Below the pieces are notes generated by a model. The model worked only from the letters and a program-made list of their open reading frames with translations. It made no database searches and was not told the DNA's origin. Position numbers and translations under genes: made by a program. Of a stretch of DNA of 64,000 nt, positions 29,117 to 39,201 are shown piece after piece (positions within the stretch are counted from its first letter, which is position 1; every line of letters starts with the position of its first letter). Location of the stretch: assembly GCA_027605045.1 (NCBI GenBank), contig JAQFWX010000002.1, positions 1,984,001-2,048,000 of the forward strand, in the 5' to 3' direction. The stretch is from Phallus indusiatus (taxonomy: Eukaryota > Basidiomycota > Agaricomycetes > Phallales > Phallaceae).

Positions 29117-31682
29117 GCCACGGAATTTGAATTAGCTTCACTCGCAACAGAAGCATCGCAATTTTTGCTCGAATTTGGAGAGATGATCACGGAGAGCACG
29201 CCACATCTTTACCTTTCCGCCCTTCCTTATATCTCAAAGGAATCATTGATATCATCACAATTTCTTCCCAACTACCCACAGCTCTTAAGCATGGATGTTC
29301 AATTTGGTCAACTTATAAACCTCCAACCTCTAATCGAAGACAGCATTGTTCAAAAGCATCCTTCATCGTCCCCAAGCGCACTCGCATTTTCCCCCGAAGC
29401 CAGACTGATCACAACTGGCTTTGAGAATGGGGATCTATGGGTATGGGATTATGTCACCGGTGCAATTCTATGCAAGGAGAGTCCTAAAGATACCGCAACA
29501 AGAATATGCCATGTGGTGTTTTCATTGGATGGGGAACTGGTTTACTGCTGTTTCGAAGATGGAGATATTCTGATTTGGGAGGTAAAAACGAAGAGCGTCT
29601 CAATTGAGTACAATGTTAGAGAAGAATGCGGTAATTGCCGCGTCTCTCCGGATGGTCGCTATATTGCGCAGTCTCGGGACGATCCCAATAGCCCTCAAGC
29701 TGCACTTTATGAAAGAGAGACTAGTGTCAAGCATTTCGAAGAGCCTGGTATTCGGTCTAGAGGGTTCTCCCCAAGCGGAAGGTTTTGTGGCTTCGAATCA
29801 CAGTTTGGTGGCGGGTTGCGCCTTTGGGATACTCGAGAGGAGACACTCGTTTCCGTTGTGCCAAATATCGATCATGACAGAATTGTGGCATTCAGCGACA
29901 GATACTTCGTCGTCCGCACTACTCAGTTTTACGAAGCTTATGACATACGGACAAGTAAGATGGTTCGTCAGCTTAAACGGGCCCCAAAACTATGGTCTCA
30001 TCTTAGCGAAAAGCACGATATACATGTCTTTTCTATAGATGGAGATGACCTGCTCTATTCTGAGGGGCTAGGTGGAAATAAGTGCTGGATCTGGAAGATA
30101 TCGACAGGAGAAGTCTCACACCGTTTCGGACGCCATTCTGGCTCCGTGACCATGGCTGCTCTATCACCCGATGCGAAATACATCGCATACAGTACGACCA
30201 AAGATACCCACGTCCTAGCATGGAACAGTCTTGATCAGAGTGAGATCAGTGACCGGGATGAATATGACGAAGGTATTCGAGGACGGTGGTCGTCACATCA
30301 AGAAGCTTGGCTCAAGGACCAACATCTTGTTTTGAAAAGTAACGGTCTACAACAGGATAATTTTCTGCAGGTCCTGGGTATTAATAGGGAAATAGGTGTC
30401 TTCTTTTTCATCGATTCCGTCAATGATCCGCTTGCAGTCTCTCCGGAAGATAACCACTGGTCTATAGCTTATGCTCGTTCTGACCGGCTTTGCCTTTGGA
30501 ACATTGATGACAATAAGGAGTATATTTTACACAAATTTGATCGCCAGCTCAAAATTCTAGTATTTTCTATCACCGGCGACCGTCTCATCAGCTGTGATTC
30601 CAAGAACAACATCAAAGTATGGAATGTCCGCACCCGCACTATGATCAGTCACGGCGAATTCCCCAACACGATCGCTCTTGCTTTCTCTCCAACTGGTGCT
30701 ACTTTTTGGATCGCATATAAAACAAACAAAGATGTCTTAATAGAGGAACGAGAATGCTCAGAGTCACAGAACATAATAAATGGACCGCTTTTGGAGGATC
30801 TATACCTTTGCGATATCTATGTCACCTCCGATAACTCGTATATATGTGTGTATTCCAGATTACATGGTACATCCAAACTGCGTATCTTAAATCTCGGAAC
30901 GGGTGAAAGCACTGATTACTTAAAAGCACTCAGACCCCCAGTATTGGCCCCGAATCAACGCTATGTCGCCTGGATCGCGGTTGAAAACCAGCTTCAAGTC
31001 TGGGACATAGAGAAGGGCATTCCGCTAGACGGTCCTCGATTCGACGGTCAAATCCAGAAGTTTAAATTCTCTAATGACTCTGCACGGATATATATACTCT
31101 ACCTCGGGACCACGCTCTCACTCGGTGTCTGGGAAATCGAGACTAAAACGCTATCCGTTTCAGCATGGCGCCCTTCCAGGATTCACTTTAGTGGAGAAAG
31201 CTCGCCCACCGTGGCAATATATAAAGACAATGTGCTGTTAAATGATAAACTTGGACTGAAAGTTTGGGATCTGTGTGTGTATGAGATCATGACAAGTCTT
31301 TCCGATGATCATGTAAATGATTCACAGTCCCAAACCCAACGGTATGACATTGGCTATCAATATTCAATCGAAATCTTACTGACAGTGTTTGGCTAGATTG
31401 ATTGACGATTACAGACTACGCTCCGAAGACACTGAAGTATTAGACCACGCATTGGCAGTGTGGAATAAAACAAAGATTTTGCCTTGGACGGAGTTGAGCT
31501 CCGATGGTTGGATGCTCGGACCGCGTGGGGAGCTCTTATTTTGGGTTCCGGAACAGATTCAAAATGGTTTATGGTATCCGAGCATGTCAATCAAGATTTC
31601 CGAAGGAAATTCAACAAGACTTAACTTCGACAAGTTTGTCCATGGTGAGAGATGGACAGAATGCAGAAATAGCTCTGAATAG
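29117..31682 (+). CDS. NLR1 WD40-repeat exons (open, but cut off from the NACHT part)
   Basis: The exon 29117-31341 is open throughout (about 740 codons) and holds many WD-type blades, e.g. GDLWVWDYVTG, GDILIWEVKTK, GGGLRLWDTRE, NKCWIWKISTG, NNIKVWNVRTR and NQLQVWDIEKG. A 55-nt GT-AG intron (31342-31396) leads to a last exon ending in TAG at 31680-31682. WD40 blades form a beta-propeller that serves as sensor in STAND receptors (family knowledge). The only break between this exon and the NACHT part is Gypsy-2, which lies wholly within the intron. This part is highly similar to NLR2 in inverted orientation. It could still be expressed as a separate WD40 protein, but no promoter can be shown. 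Confidence 0.8.
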
Positions 31683-31840
31683 TTGTATTATACATTGTAT
31701 GATAGGAGATTGCCCCGACCTTAATCCCTTCATTTCATAATACTCTGTTGATTTTTTGAATTCTTTTTGGGTCGTGTTGAGGGCCCGAACGAGGTAAATT
31801 TAGAGGAAGAACCCCAGGATCGCAAAACGAGGACGACGAT
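31683..31840. other. NLR1 3' flank
   Basis: The sequence up to about 31830 is shared, in inverted orientation, with the NLR2 3' flank (about 42635-42785). The match ends near the GCAAAACGA at 31822-31830, just before the inverted-repeat transposon. Confidence 0.7.
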
Positions 31841-32002
31841 ATGTCACAAAAATCCCCAATGCTCGATCGAGCCTGACGACACCTGACGACCTGACTTAAC
31901 CTGACCAAGTTCTGACGGTCGTCAATCGGGTTCGGTCAGACCGCCGTCAGATCAATAGAGCCCAATTGAGCCATCGTCCGTCTGGTTTGAATCAAGCAAA
32001 AT
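31841..32002 (+). repeat. Left terminal inverted repeat
   Basis: Contains repeated CCTGACGA/CTGAC motifs. Complementary to 41685-41848. Confidence 0.8.
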
Positions 32003-32238
32003 GTAGCTACTATCATACATGGATCAAGAATCAAAATAAAGCTTCAGTTTCTACTGAAACGTTCGGCGAGGAAATATCGTATAAGGTATCTGCATCAACA
32101 ACATCTTTCAGTAACATTGATAAGAGCGTCACTATAAATAAAATGACACCCACGAATTAAAACTTTGAACTAAGAAAAACACCAATTCCTTTAGCTCTAA
32201 AAATGAGTCTGACACCCATCCATCTGATTTTCGGGCTC

Positions 32239-32635
32239 TGTTAGGGCTACTCAGCTCACACTAGAGGGAGGGGATCCTAAGTAAAATATATTGAGAGAAC
32301 TATACTACTCACCTAGAGGGAGGGGATCCTAAGAGAACAAGCTTAGGGACCCTCACTCTAGGGACAGCGACTATATACATGAAAAACGATAACGCGGCGT
32401 GCGGCCCTGACACAGCTAAGTGCTAGGCGCCCAAACCGAGCCTAAGCGACGTGATGTCACGGGCATCACGCCGGGTACGAGCGCGCGACGCGCGCGAGTA
32501 GAGAATGCGAAATAGAGACTGAACAAGGGAACGGAAGATAAAAGTAAAATACGGAAATAGTAAATGGAATGGAAATGAAGTGATGCCGATGATAATAAAT
32601 AGAAAAATGAGAGACGGTGGTAGCGTACCCTGACA
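32239..32635 (-). repeat. Solo LTR-E (397 bp), TSD GGCTC
   Basis: Same family, length and orientation as 2235-2631 with only a few differences. Flanked by exact GGCTC at 32234-32238 and 32636-32640. Confidence 0.93.
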
Positions 32636-32640
32636 GGCTC

Positions 32641-33512
32641 CACGAGTTACGACACAGCACTTCAACCAGTACGATACATATTAGGTCTGACTGTGCGTAT
32701 GGCCTTATCGTGCGGATCCACAGTTGTTCAGAACTTGTTTTTATTCGAGTTGTCCGGGTTATGTAATGTCTTTTTCTCTTCGTTAATGCTACTATCGTTA
32801 TTATTGACGCTAGTTGTTTGACCTATCTGCGTTAATACATTTTGCCCATAAGTTCGGTCGTGTACTTGCTGGGAGCTCCGAGCCTTGGCTGGACAATTGG
32901 ACTTTACCTCGCAAATCGTCCGGTGAAATTGAAATTATGATGTTGAAAATGGATCTACAAGAATTGTTTCACTTTTTTTCAATCGTTCAAAAGAGATGAA
33001 AAAACACCTTGGCCAAATGCCTCGTCCCTGTTCAACACTTGAACTTGTCTTCCCGCGCATTCTCGGTCGGAGTTGAACCGCTGCCGGCTTGGTTTGGCAT
33101 GAGACATTGATGATAACTCTCCTTGAAAACTCGATATCGTTTCAATGTCGTCTGTAGTACTCTTTTGACAACATGTAGCGTGCAAGGCAGCTTTTGGCTA
33201 TCAGCGAGGGAGATAGTTACTCTTATTGGAAGGTGGAGCTCATGATTCTCAGTAAAAACGGGAATCGGGAAAAAGTCAGGAATCGTGTGAATTCAGCTGA
33301 GTTCGTCTGAATTTGCTAATTTTGATGTTATTTTTACCCGCGAATGATGAATTCAAGAGGAATTCCGACTGTATTATTATGTTTTCCTGAATCTAGGAAT
33401 TCTATTGACATGACCATAGCGAAATTATTCATATCATTGTCAACTAAATTGAGTGATTTGATCGGACAATAGCGAAATTAAATAATGCCACTGTCAGACA
33501 CAATCAGTTATG
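32641..33512. other. Non-coding left arm of the DNA transposon
   Basis: AT-rich, with no open frame of note. It lies between the LTR-E insertion and the subterminal repeats. Confidence 0.4.
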
Positions 33513-33592
33513 CTCAGCAGCACGTCAGCCAATGTTGAATAATACTCAGCGGCGCGTCAGCTAACATTGAATAATACTCAACGGCGCCTCAG
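33513..33592. repeat. Minisatellite, 32-bp unit, 2.5 copies
   Basis: Units 33513-33544, 33545-33576 and a partial unit to 33592, each starting CTCARCRGCRCGTCAG and ending TTGAATAATA. Sequences further right repeat CGTCATTAAA-type words (33705-33745). Confidence 0.8.
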
Positions 33593-33819
33593 TAAAAAGT
33601 CACTGAAACTCAAATTATAGTGAGATTACCTCAATAAAACGTCAGATCAATATTAGCCGGTGCCATCTTTTAAATTCATCTATACTCATCCAGGCTCAGC
33701 AGAACGTCATTAAATGTTATTAAACGTCATTAACTGTCATTACATTGTCTACATAATGTTTGTGTACACATGTGTCGTTCATACCGATACCCGGTATTCA
33801 TGTAATTTCTGGACTTAGA

Positions 33820-34994
33820 CAATTCCCTTCAAGTGCTCATTGATACTCTCCACTGCGATTGGAGCCGGCGCTACGAGGTAATCTACTTCTAGTGTCAAAG
33901 AAAACAAGTTTAAAGTATTGGAGCAAATGCTCACCGTTTTTGACAACCCTGCCCTTTGTCTTTTTTGGTAAATCGATATTAAGTTTTTGAAGCAAAGCCT
34001 TGAGGTGGCCAACAAGTAAATTCTAGTTACCATTTATGAGTTTTGAATGTTTTGAAAATAAGCTGAACTTGCCTGGAGTTGGGAGTGCTCTTCTATCTGA
34101 GAAATGTCAGATGGTCGACTGGTTTTCTTCGGCTTATCCAGAGATGATGGGGGTGGTGTAGGGGCGAGAGAAGACTAATAAAAATGTCAGATGAGAATAA
34201 ATAAAGTATTATTAAGCTTACCTTATCTATCGTTTCCCATAAGGCTTTCACGATAGTTTCAAAATAAACCTCTGCGACCACACTATTGACGACAATGTTA
34301 CGCTTGAAGCAGAGATGGCGGGCAACACGACAAGTCTTAATCGTTGCTGCCAAAATCCTATACGCCGTCTCTTTATTCGCAACCTGTTCCCAGGTCAGGT
34401 TATTGAACTGAACCGTGCCACTACAGAAGTGGTAGTGACCCCAGGATCCATTTGTGTTGTCTTCATCCACATCGGGAGAGTTCAGGTTGGCATGCTCAAT
34501 TTGAGCCAAGAATTGTTCTACTGCCGGCGTTGGTGGCGCTTCAGCCGTCTCTGACATCTTATGCAAGGTTTCCAAGAGGTTGAGGGCGTGTGGAACATGC
34601 TGCAAGTTGATATCGTTCATAACAGTATCTGAGAGAAACATTAGCACAAAATAAATCGGTATGATATATGTATACCTTTTAGTGCTTCATATGAAGCTAT
34701 AACTTGTATGCCCGAAACATCAACCTTATCGGATTCTGCATTGACTGCTGAGGACACAACAATTGCCAGTACCTTTGGGTTATTGCGTTCTGAAGCACAG
34801 CATATCAATGCAAGTGTAAGGTTGAGTGAGAAAAAATGACATACTGGTCCCTTTTTTTGTCTTTGCGGCCGGAGAATTCGGGTCCATCCTGTGCTTAGAG
34901 AACTTCAGAGGAGACACAGGAGGTCGAGATGTGGCAGCCCTAGGTGGTGGTGGCAGCGTGGCAGCTTCAGGCAGTGGTGACAATGCTGGTGGAG
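33820..34994 (-). CDS. Accessory gene of the DNA transposon (5' truncated), multi-exon
   Basis: On the minus strand, a Pro/Ala-rich segment (PLPEAATLPPPPRAATSRPP) ends at a GT donor near 34844. The second exon is 34789-34676 and the third about 34628-34222 (NLLETLHKMSETAEAPPTPA, WEQVANKETAYRILAATIKT), each bounded by GT-AG. Further short exons are likely to about 33820. The 5' end is cut by LTR-C' at 34994. No domain is recognised. CACTA-type elements often carry a second gene besides the transposase (family knowledge), and position and strand fit that. Probably not functional now. Confidence 0.5.
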
Positions 34995-35570
34995 TGTCAT
35001 GATCCGATTCATGACATCACTTCCGGTAACATTACGTAATCCATATCCGATCATTTACCGTTCATCTCCGTAATCTTATCTCGCTTACGTCACTCACGAT
35101 AAGACCTTTGTGTTCGGTCATCCCAATCAACCTCGCAACTCGAATAGAGACGCACCCGTCTCTCTTAACTCCTAAAACATCCGCGGGAAGGCCTTTCTAG
35201 AATATTCCACGCACGTTCCGGTTATGAGATTATAGATGACGAACGTAGGTCCATGTATGCACAGCTCTCATCCCTGCGCACCTCATGGTCATCACATGAG
35301 ACATCATACCCTGCATATATTGATATTACTTACGAATCTCACGACTTGTTTGTATTTCTCTAGTTCGGAATCTATTTTGAACTGAGCTAGAATTAATTAT
35401 CTGACGTGTATATAAACCCTAGTATACTCGTAGATAATTCCTCAGACTTAATATCGAATGTAGTTCGATATCTCTATAACAACTCTCCTTCTCTTATTCT
35501 CTCATCATTGAACGTCGAGATCATTCCTCGAGACTTGCAGCGATGGAAGCCATCTGTCATTGCCGAGAGT
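34995..35570 (+). repeat. LTR-C-related LTR, 3' end cut
   Basis: Begins TGTCATGATCCGATTCATGAC, like LTR-C at 676. Runs up to the LTR-E element with no terminal CTTGACA and no TSD, so its 3' end was lost. Confidence 0.65.
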
Positions 35571-35966
35571 TGTCAGGGTACGCTACCGCGCACCCTCATT
35601 TTTCCTCATTATTATCATCGGTATATATTTATTTCTATTTTATTTACATTTCCCGTGTGTTACTTCTACCTCCCGTTTATTCTCTCCGTCCATATTTCAC
35701 CTTCTCTACTCGCGCGCGTTGCGCGCTCGTACCCGGCGTGATGCCCGTGACATCACGTCACTTAGGCTCGGCTTGGGCGCCTGGCACTTAGCTGTGTCAG
35801 GGCCGCACGCTGCGTCGTCGTTTTATGTATATAGTAGCTGTACCTAGAGTGAGGGTCCCTAAGCTTGTTCTCTTAGGATCCCCTCCCTCTAGGTGAGTAG
35901 TATAGTTATCTTCCAATATATTACTTAGGATCCCCTCCCTCTAGTCTGAGCTGAGTAGCCCTAACA
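35571..35966 (+). repeat. LTR-E, 5' copy
   Basis: TGTCAGGGTACGC to CCCTAACA. Defines the sense orientation of the family because gag follows on the same strand. Confidence 0.9.
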
Positions 35967-36102
35967 GTAGAACAAGCTTCTACTCGCAGACTGGCCGTTT
36001 CTATCGACACTCGTTATCGAAAAATCGCGCTCGACACCAACTATCGTAGTGTCATATTTTTCCTTCGAGTCCCGTCTATAATCGACCCCTCTGCTCTATC
36101 TT

Positions 36103-36391
36103 TGTAACAGTTTTATAGCAGACTTATAATGCCTGCTATAAGAAAAATCCCACAAATGCACAGAATTCCTGTCTATTGCTCAATCTAGGCTAATAGGGAA
36201 TACAATGCAGTGTAGTGGGTAGTAAAAAGTTAACTAACTACTATGTCACACCGCTCTACAAGTGTGACGGGCGCTTAACGTCACGCTGTGACGCCGCACA
36301 AAGCTACACTACAATTCCCCAGTAATGGGGAATTAAACCCTAGAGTCTGGGCTACTATAGACTCTTATTAACCCCTTTCCCAACCGTTACA
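36103..36391 (+). repeat. Solo LTR-F (289 bp), TSD ATCTT
   Basis: TGTAACAGTTTTATAGC to CCGTTACA, inserted in the leader of the LTR-E element. Exact ATCTT at 36098-36102 and 36392-36396. Confidence 0.9.
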
Positions 36392-36425
36392 ATCTTAAAA
36401 CCCCTATTTCCTTTTTCTCTCCCTC

Positions 36426-36945
36426 ATGGATTCTTCACCCCCACCTTCTGCTCCTCCAATCGTCACCCTCAACGATGTAGCGACTATGGTCATGCGACAG
36501 TTTGCGGAAATGGACGCCCGCATGGCAAGACAAGAATCCCAGGCCTCGCAGATGATTGAGGTCCTACGGAGCATCCGAGACGCGGCTAGAGCTGCTCCAA
36601 CCCAAAACCCCCCTGTTGACGATGCGTCCTCGCCTGGACAACCACCGGCTCATGAGCATCAAGCCAGTTCGCGTTCTTCCCGAAATACCCGACCTGCTGT
36701 ACCTCCTTCGTTCGACGGAGATCGCTCCAAAGGTCACGCCTTCTGGAACACTGTCGAATTCTACATGAGTATATGCAGTCGAGACTTCGAGACTGATGAA
36801 CTCAAGATTGGTTGGGCGATGTCGTACATGAACGAAGGCCGCGCCCTCGCTTTCAGCGAATCCATGCTGAGAAGATATCAAAGAGGAGAGAAGCCTTTCG
36901 CTGACTGGAATGCCTTTCGGGAACGATTCAAGGCCGACTTCTTTC
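36426..36945 (+). pseudogene. Gag N-terminal fragment of the LTR-E element
   Basis: ATG 36426 opens MDSSPPPSAPPIVTLNDVAT, then a coiled segment, a Pro/Ser linker and the start of a capsid-like domain (FDGDRSKGHAFWNTVEFYMS, YMNEGRALAF, FRERFKADFF). The frame is cut at 36945 by LTR-H. Confidence 0.75.
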
Positions 36946-37205
36946 TGTAACGGTTCCGCTATGAGCAGCGGACTACTATTAATCATAGTACATACTCGTA
37001 TATACACTTATATGCAGACGATCGTCGTCTGCACAAGTACCTAGTATTATGTAATGTATATAGGCGCCGTCACACATGTAAATACCGCATAATGGTAAAG
37101 GCGCCGGCAGCCTTTCTTACCTGCACTTGCAAATATACAGCTTTACACTGTTTGTTGTGAGTCCATAAGAACCGGGCTAATCGTAAATCGTAACGAAACG
37201 TTACA
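36946..37205 (+). repeat. Gypsy-1-family LTR at a deletion junction (no TSD)
   Basis: 260 bp, TGTAACGGTTCCGC to CGTTACA. Flanks CTTTC and GACTG do not match. Gag lies on one side and integrase on the other, so about 3 kb of pol is missing at this point. The simplest account is recombination between two insertions of the same LTR family. Confidence 0.88.
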
Positions 37206-38230
37206 GACTGTACCTTCAACACGTCTGGAAGCTCCATGGTCTCCCCATGAAGGTGATCTCTGACAGAGGCCCCCAGTTCGCGTCTCGCTTCACACAAGAG
37301 CTTTCTAGGCTTCTGGGAATACGGCTTGCACCCTCGACAGCATATCATCCTCAAACCGACGGTCAGACAGAGCGTGTCAATGCAGAAGTCGAGCAGTATC
37401 TCCGACTTTTCACCTCTGAGCGACAGGACGACTGGGACCAGATACTGCCCTTGGCTGAGTTCGCATATAACAACCACGTACACTCAGCAACGCGTGCGAC
37501 ACCGTTCGAGCTCGACACTGGACGACATCCTCGTATGGGATTCGAACCGCTGATTGCCGACTCGAAGATCGAATCTGTCAACGAGTTCAAGACGCGTATG
37601 GAATCGACTATAGAGGAAGCCAAGGCCACTATAGCCAGGTCAAAGGACGAGATGGCCAAATATTACGATCGGAAACACATCCCGGCACCTGAGTACAAGG
37701 TTGGCGACAAGGTCTACCTCGATTCGAGCGACATTCGCACCACCAGACCCTCTGCCAAGTTGTCGCATCGGTACTTAGGGCCTTTTCCGATAACCAGTAA
37801 GGTCGGGTCGCACGCATACAAGCTGCGTCTGCCACTGTCGATGTCAAGGCTTCATCCAGTGTTCCACGTCGGGAAGTTACGTCCCAAGGTTGAAGATACG
37901 ATCCCGGGTCGTCGCGTTAAGGCTCCACCACCTCCTGAGGTCAGAGATGATGGGGAGCACTACGTCGTGGAACAGATCTTGGACAGTCGCGTGTTCTGGA
38001 GACGACTCGAATATAAGGTGCGTTGGGAAGGCTATGGTCCCGAGCATGATCAATGGGAGCCAGAGTTGAATATTGCAGCCCCAGATCTCATTAGGCAGTT
38101 CCACCGTGAGCACCCGAGTGCGCCGTGCTCGATAAATGGTCTCCTTTTCCATCGTCGCCCTCGGTTCGATTTCTCCAAGTTGCAAGCATCATTAGTCGAA
38201 GCTACAGGTGTCTGGACGCCGCCTCGTTGA
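37206..38230 (+). pseudogene. Integrase C-terminal part and chromodomain of the LTR-E element
   Basis: The frame is open from 37208 (LYLQHVWKLHGLPMKV). It shows the second catalytic Asp (SDRGPQF), the catalytic Glu (PQTDGQTERVN), the GPY/F-type module (HRYLGPFPIT) and a chromodomain (EHYVVEQILDSRV...WEPELN). Stop at 38228-38230. The catalytic triad lacks its first Asp because of the deletion. Confidence 0.88.
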
Positions 38231-38241
38231 AGGGGGGGTGG
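38229..38241 (+). other. Polypurine tract of the LTR-E element
   Basis: GAAGGGGGGGTGG immediately before the 3' LTR. Confidence 0.8.
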
Positions 38242-38587
38242 TGTCAGGGTATGCTACCGCGCACCCTCATTTTTCCTCATTATTATCATCGGTATATATT
38301 TATTTCTATTTTATTTACATTTCCCGTGCGTTACTTCTACCTTCCGTTTATTCTCTCCGTCCATATTTCACCTTCTCTACTCGCGCGCGTTGCGCGCTCG
38401 TACCCGGCGTGATGCCCGTGACATCACGCCGCTTAGGTTCGGTTCGGGCGCCTAGCACTTAGCTGCGTCAGGGCCGTACGTCGCATTGTCGTTTTTCATG
38501 TATATAGTCGCTGTCCCTAGAGTGAGGGTCCCTAAGCTTGTTCTCTTAGGATCCCCTCCCTCTAGCCTGAGTTGAGTAGCCCTAACA
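38242..38587 (+). repeat. LTR-E, 3' copy with internal 50-bp deletion
   Basis: As 35571-35966 but with one copy, not two, of the 21-bp repeat beginning CTTAGGATCCCC near its end. Confidence 0.88.
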
Positions 38588-38885
38588 GCGCCTCGCCCGA
38601 TTATTCGATTTCTTTGATTTCTTTCGGTTTCATTTCGTGTTACGATTTCCTTCATTTCCCGTACTTTGCCATTTCTACTATTTTCACCGTTCTCCTGATT
38701 TCTCGATTTCTTCGATTTCTTTCGATTTCGGTCTGTATCTCCTCGGATCCCATGGAGATCAGTCGGGCGCCTCTTATCCTGTACTTATATGCGTTTTCCC
38801 TCCTCTAGGTGAGTAGTTAGTTGTCGCCCCCGAATAGAACTTAGGTTTTCCCTCCTGTAGGTGTGTGCCCTGAGTCGCCCTAACA
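38588..38885 (+). repeat. LTR-A fragment lacking its first 15 bp
   Basis: Starts GCGCCTCGCCC, which is position 16 or so of LTR-A, and ends CCCTAACA. The missing start lies where the LTR-E element joins it. Confidence 0.85.
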
Positions 38886-39201
38886 GGGGGTTTAAATACA
38901 AAAGACTAGACTACTAGAATAAAAGGAGATATAACTTAAAGGAGACTAGACTAGGCTGTGCCAAAACACATCTGGCACTTTGCTTTCTAATGCTCTGGAC
39001 AGAATGTCCCCATAAGGAAATATCCTAGTCTGGATGAAGTCCAGACCTCGGACTTACTGGACATGGACAGAATAACAGACTACACGCTGTTGGACAAGTA
39101 CTGACATTCGGACTTGGTGGATATACTAAATATGGATGGGGTTTGGATGCCGGACCTCGGAGAGGTCTGGATTAGGATCGGGTGGCACGAGGGTCGTGAC
39201 A
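38886..39201 (-). repeat. LTR-D fragment, about its 5' half
   Basis: Reverse complement of roughly the first 310 bp of LTR-D (GGTTTAAATACAAAA ... GGGTCGTGACA). LTR-A is inserted at its inner edge, so the order of arrival was D, then A, then E. Confidence 0.85.

Larger units (their letters stand above)
4492..31682 (+). pseudogene. NLR1: C2-like / NACHT / WD40 STAND gene, disrupted by three transposons
   Basis: Exons inferred by alignment with the two paralogues: 4492-4505, 4568-4596, 4646-4930 joined to 15024-15071, 15122-15294, 15347-15397, 15456-15651, 15720-about 15895, 15944-17597, 29117-31341, 31397-31682. The family plan is a C2-like N-terminal domain, a helical linker, a NACHT NTPase and WD40 repeats. 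STAND proteins of this kind act as intracellular receptors in fungal non-self recognition (family knowledge). Lesions seen: TGA at 4581-4583 where NLR2 has CGA; Gypsy-1 inserted after codon DNP in the C2 exon with TSD CCCGA; a 150-bp MITE in the NACHT exon causing a stop and frameshift; Gypsy-2 in the intron before the WD40 exon. The intron after the C2 exon has a GC donor (15072). The start codon was chosen because a 14-nt first exon then joins in frame in NLR2. Confidence 0.85.
35571..38587 (+). mobile_element. LTR-E chromovirus, internally deleted, 3.0 kb
   Basis: The 5' LTR (35571-35966, 396 bp) and 3' LTR (38242-38587, 346 bp) enclose a gag fragment and an integrase-chromodomain fragment. 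The centre (protease, RT, RNase H, first integrase residues) is missing and replaced by an LTR of the Gypsy-1 family. The flanks do not match (AGAGT left, GCGCC right): the left flank is LTR-C-like and the right flank is LTR-A. The present copy therefore came from recombination between two LTR-E copies. The 3' LTR lost 50 bp between two 21-bp direct repeats. Confidence 0.85.

Noticed and set aside
36946..37205. Ordinary solo LTR insertion
   Set aside because: Flanks CTTTC and GACTG differ and the host element lacks the sequence that should lie between them.
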